Positions 1 through 5,201 of a stretch of DNA of 11,110 nucleotides are shown here, piece by piece (position 1 is the first letter of the stretch; every line of letters begins with the position of its first letter). A program made the position numbers and the translations under genes. Source of the DNA: Crocinitomix sp. (GTDB lineage Bacteria > Bacteroidota > Bacteroidia > Flavobacteriales_D > Crocinitomicaceae); the NCBI GenBank assembly GCA_020849935.1, contig JADZFJ010000247.1, forward strand, positions 1-11,110, in the 5' to 3' direction. The notes beneath the pieces are model-generated. The model was not told the origin of the DNA. It saw only the letters and a list, made by a program, of their open reading frames with translations, and ran no database searches.

Positions 1-1
1 A

Positions 2-223
2 GTAATAGGAAATTTAAGAGAATTTTTAAATTCACTTCATGGTATATTCTCTCTAAACAAAGAGAGGGAGTATAATTCTGAATATTTTGATATGACAAAT
101 TCGCTTAATAAAATGATGAAACAATCAGAGGACAAAAAAAGAATTAAATCTGATGTAAATGTCATCCTAAAAGATTTAGGTACCGCTACCAAAAAAGCCG
201 CTGAAAAGCATCCGAAACATTAA
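2..223 (+). CDS. C-terminal part of an unrecognised protein (5' end outside window)
   Basis: The frame is open from base 2 to the TAA at 221-223, giving 73 residues of a protein whose start lies before the window. I do not recognise the family. What is visible is a soluble, Lys-rich and Asn-rich, charged tail ending in KAAEKHPKH, with a likely helical stretch containing NSLNKMMKQ and no membrane segment. Its stop is 7 bp before the ATG of the small membrane-protein gene on the same strand, so the two are probably co-transcribed and may act together. The stretch is strongly AT-rich (the first 60 bases contain only 14 G or C), like the following gene and unlike the metH region. The coding call rests on frame openness, the tight spacing and a plausible residue mix. 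Confidence 0.55.
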   Translation, partial: VIGNLREFLNSLHGIFSLNKEREYNSEYFDMTNSLNKMMKQSEDKKRIKSDVNVILKDLGTATKKAAEKHPKH

Positions 224-230
224 TGAGTCA

Positions 231-686
231 ATGGCTAAAGGTACTAAAAAAACAACCCAAACTAAAGCTATTTCAAAGAATGGTGATTCAGCTGTTCAAC
301 GAATAGAAGATCATTTAGAATTTGATGATAGCTTGTTACCAACATCAGAAGAGTTAGAGAGATTAAAATTAATTGACCCGAAAATAATAGATTGGATTTT
401 AGAGGCAGCCAAAGATAAGCAGGATGCGCGCCATAACTGGAATGATAGAGTTATGGGATTAGCAGAAACAAATAGTGCCAGACATTATTATATTGATAAA
501 ATGACTATTCGAGCTGCTCTATTCATTACAATATTTATCACCGGGCTATCAGCTTTATTGATTTACTTTGATCAAATTATTACAGGTTCAGTGTTTGCTG
601 GTGTTGTTTTGATTTCGTGTGTTGGCATGTTTTTAAATTTTAGGACGAATAAGAAAAAAACACAAGAGGGTGTAAACGATAAATAA
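231..686 (+). CDS. Small two-helix membrane protein, DUF2335-like
   Basis: This is a 151-residue protein of unknown function. Residues 1-30 are basic and polar. Residues about 35-90 form a charged helical region with LLPTSEELERLKLIDPKIID followed by KQDARHNW. Two hydrophobic segments at about 92-113 and 117-137 look like transmembrane helices joined by a very short turn, and the tail (138-151) is Lys-rich and probably cytoplasmic. The order 'P-x-x-E-L, D/G-P, long helix with an R-H pair, two C-terminal helices' matches my recollection of DUF2335, a family of predicted membrane proteins often seen in phage-like or accessory regions; this is pattern recognition, not a search result. The ATG at 231 follows the upstream stop by 7 bp with no Shine-Dalgarno sequence, normal for Bacteroidota. 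It converges on the large secreted-protein gene, with only 51 bp between them. No enzymatic motif is visible. Confidence 0.75.
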   Translation: MAKGTKKTTQTKAISKNGDSAVQRIEDHLEFDDSLLPTSEELERLKLIDPKIIDWILEAAKDKQDARHNWNDRVMGLAETNSARHYYIDKMTIRAALFITIFITGLSALLIYFDQIITGSVFAGVVLISCVGMFLNFRTNKKKTQEGVNDK

Positions 687-737
687 TTCGCTTAATATCT
701 CCCAATTTCAAAATGAAATAAATTATTCGAATTAAGT

Positions 738-2396
738 TTAGAGCCAAATAAATTTGGTGGCATAAACAGGTACCTCTCCATCCAATACATTTATTAAATA
801 CATCCCACTAGAAAGTCCTGTTAAATCGATCGCGTTTTGTGTCGCACTTTTAGCCACCAAATCTCCTTGAAGCGAATAAATTTCATACGAGAGATTTAAA
901 GTTTCAACATCTTCTAAACTCACAATCGTCAAGGTTTCGTCCGCAGGATTGGCGATAATTCGATACAATTCTTCTTCTTCAGAATCCGTTTCTTCGGGTG
1001 CCATCATTGCGTAAATTCCCAAATCCAGAAAACTGGTATAGCGATACCACTGACAGCCAGAAATTTTTAAATCGCTCACCCCCGGCGCATCATCCGACGT
1101 GTATCCCATCAATCCATACATCCAGGTCTCCATCGCTGCGTCAATTTCATGGGTCATTAACCAAGGTCCCATGTGGTAGGCGCGTGAAGAAAAAATCGGC
1201 ATCACCGCCGGCATCCGATCCGACAAAGCAATGGCTCGAATGCGATTAGTGTGGTAATTATAAATACTGGTACCATCCCCATAAACATCCGAGGTTCGGT
1301 AATGATGCAATAAAATTCGATCTGTATTTTCCGCTAATTCAATTGCTTGAGAATCGGATAGATAACCCAAATAAATCTCACTGATGAGACCCATACTATG
1401 TGCTCTTGCATCGATCATAGCTAATTCATCGAGGTAAAAATTATAGGCGCCTGCATTGGTACAAGGATATCCATTCGGTGATAAATAATTATCGCAATAA
1501 TAGTCAAACACATCGCTTCCTGGACTTGTCCAAAATTCAAACTCTAAATTTAAAACATCAAATTTTCGAAACCAATTGTCCCCATAAAAACTATTAAACG
1601 TGGTGATTTTATCAAACGAAGCATCCTTTTCGCCCACCGCACCTACTTGAACAATGCCATAGTTTTTTTTGGCACGTTCGATAAAATGAGCCAATACGAT
1701 GGCTTCCGATGGCAAGGTTAAATCGTAGGTATGTTCGTGGATATAAGAGAGATTATAAAGTAATAAATAATTAAATCCATTCTCGTTGGCAAATTCTAAT
1801 AAGGCGGTTTCGGCGGCAGGATTTCCCAAGATATTTTTAAAATCATCGACATATAAACCATTTAAAGGTATTTTATCGAAATAAGCAATTGGTTCTGGGA
1901 CATATTCAAAAGCACCAGCATCTGGGGCACCTGCTAAATTTCTAAGTTGGTTAAGATGATCCAATGGAATTCCAGTTAAAATCCCCGAATTAATTCCCGG
2001 CGATTCATGGGTTAATTGGAAATTTTCTTCTCCTACATTTACAAAAACTTGCGCATCAATGGTCGAACTATAGATGTTATGATCGATTTGAAGCAAGGCA
2101 GTCGCCCCAGCATTTAAATAAGGCGCATGGAGTTCATCACTCAAAAATAACTCTGTTGGTTCGCAAAAAATATTGTTTTGAATTTTAGAAACCGAAGATA
2201 TTGAACCAGAATTTTCAATTTCGACGTTAAATGCGGCAGATGCTAAAACCGTATTGTGTTGGAAATTAAAACTATTTGGATAGGTGTCTCCCAAAGCTGT
2301 ATAACACGAAAGTTGCGCCGCACCAGCACCTATGGCGCCATTTTTATAAAAAATGGAGTTCACCACGTTTAAATGACCATCGCCATGCCACACCAC
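738..2396 (-). CDS. 3' part of the interrupted gene: beta-helix end, barrel-like domain, T9SS sorting domain (552 codons)
   Basis: This is the in-frame continuation after the TAG; the GTG at 2396 is only a nominal start and no signal peptide precedes it. In local numbering, residues 1-165 finish the beta-helix and end with SPGINSG and GAPDAGAFEY, the usual terminal coil of bacterial beta-helix surface proteins. Residues 170-465 form a separate domain with alternating hydrophobic strands and helices (GLYVDDFKNIL, FNYLLLYNL, YGIVQVGAVGE, VLNLEFEFW, LISEIYLGYL, DRILLHHYR, PAVMPIFSS). This resembles a TIM-barrel glycosidase-like fold with candidate acidic residues E285/E287 and E340; no named family is assigned. 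Residues 478-552 form a T9SS type A sorting domain: IANPADETLTI, YEIYSLQGDLV, IDLTGLSSGMYLINV and a terminal strand ATKFIWL. The protein would normally be exported through the outer membrane and attached to the cell surface or released. Confidence 0.7.
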   Translation of the reverse strand: MVWHGDGHLNVVNSIFYKNGAIGAGAAQLSCYTALGDTYPNSFNFQHNTVLASAAFNVEIENSGSISSVSKIQNNIFCEPTELFLSDELHAPYLNAGATALLQIDHNIYSSTIDAQVFVNVGEENFQLTHESPGINSGILTGIPLDHLNQLRNLAGAPDAGAFEYVPEPIAYFDKIPLNGLYVDDFKNILGNPAAETALLEFANENGFNYLLLYNLSYIHEHTYDLTLPSEAIVLAHFIERAKKNYGIVQVGAVGEKDASFDKITTFNSFYGDNWFRKFDVLNLEFEFWTSPGSDVFDYYCDNYLSPNGYPCTNAGAYNFYLDELAMIDARAHSMGLISEIYLGYLSDSQAIELAENTDRILLHHYRTSDVYGDGTSIYNYHTNRIRAIALSDRMPAVMPIFSSRAYHMGPWLMTHEIDAAMETWMYGLMGYTSDDAPGVSDLKISGCQWYRYTSFLDLGIYAMMAPEETDSEEEELYRIIANPADETLTIVSLEDVETLNLSYEIYSLQGDLVAKSATQNAIDLTGLSSGMYLINVLDGEVPVYATKFIWL

Positions 2397-2399
2397 ACC

Positions 2400-3203
2400 C
2401 TACAGATCTGTATTGCTAATTTTATTGGAACTCAAACTCACCTGTCCACCTCGCCCAATTTCAATCCCATTTGCAGTAATTTGGTCGATGATGTTATCTT
2501 CAACAATTCCCTGCATCAAATACAATTCGAGCCCATTGCCGGGCGAAATCGAATGGATTGAACTCTTTGAAATCACAACATCCTCCACCGAATAAGGATA
2601 AAGCATGTCACAAAGGTCATTGTATTGTCCAACCAAATAATTCGGATGCCCAATTTGAATCCCTGTTTCACAATGGTGAACATTTAACTCCGTAAGATCA
2701 ATCGATTTTAATAAAAACACCCCTTCATTTGCACTCAAATCACAGCGTGGCTCATCAAAAACTTGCAAACCAACCCCATGTACATTTTCAATTTCTACCT
2801 GATCCACTTCAAAATGGTGCGACAAATCATTAATTAACAAACCTACTTCACTTCCCCCATCAATATGAATTCCGAATGGTACATCCGCATCGCCCGATCC
2901 TGTTAAGTGGAAAAAATAAGAATTTCCAATCATCAAGGTTTGTGCAGCTGGTTCACCTTCCATAATCACCTCTCCCCCACAATTCTTGATAATAATTGGA
3001 TCAGACGTTGACCCATACACATTTTTGATTTTTAAAGCCGAACGGGTGCCAGCCGTGATACAAATCACTTCACCAGGCAAGACACCTTCTCCGTTAAAAT
3101 AATTCATTTCCGGTGAGATGACATGATCGCATCCACAATCCTGCGCAAATCCTTTATTAAAAATCACTGAAAATAACACTACCAAAAGACTAATTTTTTT
3201 CAT
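2400..3203 (-). CDS. 5' part of the interrupted gene: signal peptide and beta-helix start (267 aa)
   Basis: The ATG at 3203 begins a clear Sec signal peptide, with MKK, a hydrophobic core LLVVLFSVIF and a probable cleavage after GFAQ. The mature start DCGCDHVISP is Cys-rich, and the region contains ITAGTRSALKIKNVYGS, common in Bacteroidota beta-helix proteins where the first coil is described as an unbearable or precious state. Repeated short strands follow, with patterns such as IIIKNCGG, GLLIND, VEIENVHGVGLQVFD, LNVHHCETGIQIG and ISKSSIHSISPGNGLEL. These are typical of right-handed parallel beta-helix coils of about 22-28 residues. The reading ends at ISNTDL then TAG. The next sense codons (Gly-Val-Val-Trp-His) continue the same helix pattern, so this stop lies inside a coil and not at a domain boundary. 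Confidence 0.7.
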   Translation of the reverse strand: MKKISLLVVLFSVIFNKGFAQDCGCDHVISPEMNYFNGEGVLPGEVICITAGTRSALKIKNVYGSTSDPIIIKNCGGEVIMEGEPAAQTLMIGNSYFFHLTGSGDADVPFGIHIDGGSEVGLLINDLSHHFEVDQVEIENVHGVGLQVFDEPRCDLSANEGVFLLKSIDLTELNVHHCETGIQIGHPNYLVGQYNDLCDMLYPYSVEDVVISKSSIHSISPGNGLELYLMQGIVEDNIIDQITANGIEIGRGGQVSLSSNKISNTDL

Positions 3204-3464
3204 ACGAGCAGATTTTAGTTGGTAAATATTTCAATAGCAATCAAACAAGAGCAACGGAAATTTTGTGAAGTTCGCGAGGTTTCATTTTTTTTCCGTTTTG
3301 AAGCAAATTATGGAAATTTTCAACCCGAAACAATATATTTTGGCGGATTCTCAAGAATATTCGACCAAAATCGATAATACGTTCGACCGACCCGATTTAT
3401 TGATAGAGCGAAGCGCTTTTTTGCTCAAAATGAAGTTTTTTTTTGTGAAACCTTGTCAAATAAT
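3204..3464. other. Divergent intergenic region upstream of the metH promoter
   Basis: This is about 260 bp between the divergent secreted-protein gene and the metH promoter. I see no convincing gene. A 74-codon frame at 3265-3489 begins with GTG, has an unconvincing composition and runs into the metH promoter. The region holds two copies of TTCGACC (3360-3366 and 3382-3388) spaced 22 bp, about two helical turns, and a terminator-like hairpin at 3405-3422. I could not find a good TAnnTTTG box for the minus-strand gene. Confidence 0.5.
3405..3422 (+). terminator. Terminator-like hairpin with T-run, no obvious upstream gene
   Basis: AGAGCG (3405-3410) can pair with CGCTTT (3414-3419), six pairs including one G-U, around the loop AAG, and the T-run extends to 3422. 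The shape is that of a short intrinsic terminator on the plus strand. There is no plus-strand gene upstream for it to end, so it may close an unannotated short transcript, insulate the metH promoter, or be chance. Confidence 0.25.
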
Positions 3465-3494
3465 TTGGAAATTCAAAGATTCAACGTAAATTTG
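3465..3494 (+). promoter_or_regulatory. Bacteroidota-type promoter for the metH operon
   Basis: TTG (3465-3467) and TAAATTTG (3487-3494) are separated by 19 bp. The second box matches the Bacteroidota -7 consensus TAnnTTTG exactly, and the spacing is the usual one for the primary sigma factor of this phylum. Transcription would begin around 3500, about 20 nt before the riboswitch, giving a leader of about 180 nt before the metH start codon. Confidence 0.75.
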
Positions 3495-3518
3495 CAGCAG
3501 TTCTTAATTTATTAATGT

Positions 3519-3624
3519 ACTTATACAGAAAGGTGGAGGGACCGGCCCTTTGAAACCTTGGCAACCGAACTCGTCATGGGGATAAGGTGCCAATTCCTGA
3601 TTAACAATGTTAATCACTATAAGT
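3519..3624 (+). promoter_or_regulatory. SAM-I (S-box) riboswitch
   Basis: The conserved core and all four helices are visible. P1 is ACTTATA (3519-3525) with TATAAGT (3618-3624). P2 is AAGG (3530-3533) with CCTT (3556-3559), plus GGG (3538-3540) with CCC (3546-3548). P3 is GGC and ACC (3560-3562, 3564-3566) with GGT and GCC (3586-3591). P4 is a perfect 8-bp stem TGATTAAC (3598-3605) with GTTAATCA (3609-3616) and an AAT loop. The hallmark stretches GGTGGAGGGA, TGAAACC, GGCAACC and GGTGCCAATTCCTG are intact. The family binds S-adenosylmethionine and normally lowers expression of methionine and SAM biosynthesis genes when SAM is plentiful. Its position directly before the split metH operon fits that role. 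Confidence 0.95.
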
Positions 3625-3654
3625 TTTCAAATCGCTTCTTTCGAGAATTTCCGG

Positions 3655-3687
3655 TCAACTTACTTTTCATTCAACTTATGAATGAGA
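3655..3687 (+). promoter_or_regulatory. Possible riboswitch expression platform overlapping the metH start codon
   Basis: TCAACTTA occurs twice, at 3655-3662 and 3671-3678; the second copy includes the A of the ATG at 3678. Both can pair with TAAGTT at 3620-3625, mostly the 3' strand of riboswitch helix P1, and the second pairing extends to seven bases (3619-3625 with 3673-3679). The start codon also lies in a local hairpin, 3665-3672 with 3680-3687 (eight pairs, one G-U), whose seven-base loop is AACTTAT. No intrinsic terminator with a T-run lies between the riboswitch and the ATG, so control of translation initiation is more plausible than attenuation. Which SAM state each pairing favours is not clear from the sequence. 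Confidence 0.4.
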
Positions 3688-4670
3688 TTAGAGAAATATT
3701 GAAAAAAAGAATTTTGATTCTGGATGGTGCCATGGGAACAATGATTCAACGGTACAAATTAGAAGAAAACGATTTTCGAAAAGGTTGGTTCGAGGATCAT
3801 CCTTATTCTTTAAAAGGTAATAACGATTTACTTGTATTAACTCGTCCAGATATTATTAAAGCAATTCATGCCGAATACTTGGAAGCGGGTGCGGATATTA
3901 TCGAAACCAATACCTTCAGTGGTACAACCATCGCCCAAGCCGATTATCACCTCGAAAAAAGTGCCTATGACATTAATTTCTATGGTGCAAAAATTGCTCG
4001 TGAAGTTTGTAACGAGTTTACCAAAGCAAATCCAAATAAGCCAAGGTTTGTAGCAGGTTCTATCGGCCCGACAAACATGACGCTCTCCATTTCACCAGAC
4101 GTTAATGACCCTGGATTTAGAAGCACGACTTTTGATAAAATGGTGGTGGCCTATTCCGAACAAGTAACAGGACTAATTAAAGGTGGTTCAGACATCCTTT
4201 TAGTGGAAACGATTTTTGACACTTTAAATGCAAAAGCGGCACTTTTTGCGATTGAAAATGTTCAAAAAGAACTTGGTACCGATCTTCCGATCATGGTTTC
4301 TGGTACCATTACCGATGCCAGTGGACGAACCTTGTCAGGTCAAACTACCGAAGCGTTTTTGATCTCCGTGCAACACATGAACCTCTTAACAATTGGTTTA
4401 AATTGTGCGTTGGGTGCAAGTGCTTTGCGTCCTTATTTACAAGTTTTAAAGAATAAAGCACCTTTTCATATTAGTGCACATCCAAATGCTGGTTTGCCAA
4501 ATGAAATGGGAGAATACGATGAAACGCCTGAAATGATGGCCGCTCAAATAAAAACATTTTTAGACGAAGGCTTGGTAAATATTATCGGTGGATGTTGTGG
4601 CACCACCCCCGCACATATAAAAGCAATGGCTGATTTGGTTGATTCCATGACCAATTCGCCAAAGAATTAA
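3678..4670 (+). CDS. metH: Methionine synthase, homocysteine-binding subunit (N-terminal half of MetH)
   Basis: This 330-residue protein matches the homocysteine S-methyltransferase module of cobalamin-dependent methionine synthase. It starts with [13 protein letters not shown] (13-24) and contains ADIIETNTF (72-80), [10 protein letters not shown] (124-133) and [10 protein letters not shown] (176-185). Three zinc-ligand cysteines, C243 (GLNCALGA) and C306/C307 (GGCCGTTP), bind the zinc that activates the homocysteine thiol. It lacks folate-binding, B12-binding and reactivation domains; these are on the protein encoded at 5202-7916. The two together (1,234 residues) equal one-piece MetH (E. 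coli about 1,227), so this is a split enzyme and not a truncation. The ATG at 3678 is chosen over an in-frame TTG at 3558 because the latter lies inside the riboswitch and its extra 40 residues have no counterpart in the family. The product acts in the cytoplasm and must dock with its partner to receive the methyl group. Confidence 0.95.
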   Translation: MNEIREILKKRILILDGAMGTMIQRYKLEENDFRKGWFEDHPYSLKGNNDLLVLTRPDIIKAIHAEYLEAGADIIETNTFSGTTIAQADYHLEKSAYDINFYGAKIAREVCNEFTKANPNKPRFVAGSIGPTNMTLSISPDVNDPGFRSTTFDKMVVAYSEQVTGLIKGGSDILLVETIFDTLNAKAALFAIENVQKELGTDLPIMVSGTITDASGRTLSGQTTEAFLISVQHMNLLTIGLNCALGASALRPYLQVLKNKAPFHISAHPNAGLPNEMGEYDETPEMMAAQIKTFLDEGLVNIIGGCCGTTPAHIKAMADLVDSMTNSPKN

Positions 4671-4701
4671 TAAATAGCAGTATAAATTAAAAACAGAATA
4701 A

Positions 4702-5136
4702 ATGGCAAAATTGTATAAAGAAATCGATAAAACGATTTTAGTTTCTCTTCCAAATCCTACGAAAGAAGCGTATGAAATAAAAGTGAAAATTCCTGAATTT
4801 ACATTTTTGGGAGTAAACGAGCAACCTGACTTTGCAACGATTTATATCACCTTTTATCCAAAAGGAAAAATTATCGAGCTAAAGTCGCTAAAATTATATT
4901 CGTATCATTTAAGAAATATCATTGTTTCTTACGAGCGATTGATCAATATTTTTTACGATCACTTAATGGAAGCGTATGAGCCAGAACGTTTAAGAATCAT
5001 GATGGTGTGTAATCCACGAGGAGGAATTAGTTCCAAATTAACCATCGATTCGGATTGGGCTGCGCGTGGTGGACAAGAAAAATTTAATGATTGGAATGGA
5101 TTGGGAAGTGAAGAAAGCTGGAGCGTTTTAATGTAA
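4702..5136 (+). CDS. QueF-like T-fold protein lacking the catalytic Cys, in the metH operon
   Basis: This 144-residue protein is clearly related to QueF (NADPH-dependent 7-cyano-7-deazaguanine, preQ0, reductase). It has QPDFATIYITF (41-51), the QueF signature ELKSLKLY (59-66), LRN (70-72) and PRGGI (105-109). True QueF has a Cys a few residues before QPDF that forms a thioimide with the nitrile, plus a His-Glu pair. Here the Cys position is Gly37 (FTFLGVNEQ, also one residue shorter), the His is Tyr77 and the Glu is kept (E78). The Asp of PDF (D43) is retained. The only Cys, C103, lies just before PRGGI on another strand. About 18 N-terminal residues of the Bacillus-type enzyme are absent. 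Ordinary preQ0 reduction is therefore unlikely. It lies 31 bp after the first metH half and 65 bp before the second, under the same SAM riboswitch. Pterin or purine binding in support of MetH is possible but is inference. Confidence 0.85.
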   Translation: MAKLYKEIDKTILVSLPNPTKEAYEIKVKIPEFTFLGVNEQPDFATIYITFYPKGKIIELKSLKLYSYHLRNIIVSYERLINIFYDHLMEAYEPERLRIMMVCNPRGGISSKLTIDSDWAARGGQEKFNDWNGLGSEESWSVLM

Positions 5137-5201
5137 TTCTCCTACTCGGATTCAACCTAAGAGCACTTACCTATTGATTAAAAGCAAATTATCTTAAAAA
5201 A

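Larger units (their letters stand above)
738..3203 (-). pseudogene. Secreted beta-helix protein with T9SS sorting domain, interrupted by an in-frame TAG
   Basis: Read as one gene on the minus strand this is 822 codons including the final TAA. It runs from ATG at 3203 to 738 in a single frame, broken only by a TAG at 2400-2402 (codon 268). Domain order is: Sec signal peptide (1-20), parallel beta-helix repeats (about 45-435), a probable alpha/beta barrel-like domain (about 440-735), and a T9SS type A C-terminal sorting domain (about 745-821). The signal peptide is on one side of the stop and the sorting signal on the other. Without readthrough, neither fragment could be exported and anchored in the usual way. 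No second stop or frameshift occurs in the 551 codons after the TAG, so the lesion is recent, a sequencing error, or tolerated by suppression. One base change (for example TAG from CAG, Gln) would restore it. Confidence 0.75.

Noticed and set aside
705..719. ATTTCA-AAA-TGAAAT hairpin between the convergent DUF2335-like and secreted-protein genes
   Set aside because: Six AT-rich pairs, no T-run on either strand; too weak to call a terminator.
3265..3489. A 74-codon plus-strand frame before metH
   Set aside because: GTG start, unconvincing composition, and it overlaps the metH promoter; best treated as chance.
3558..3677. In-frame N-terminal extension of the first MetH half from a TTG
   Set aside because: It begins inside the SAM-I riboswitch and adds 40 residues with no MetH counterpart; the family start is the ATG at 3678.
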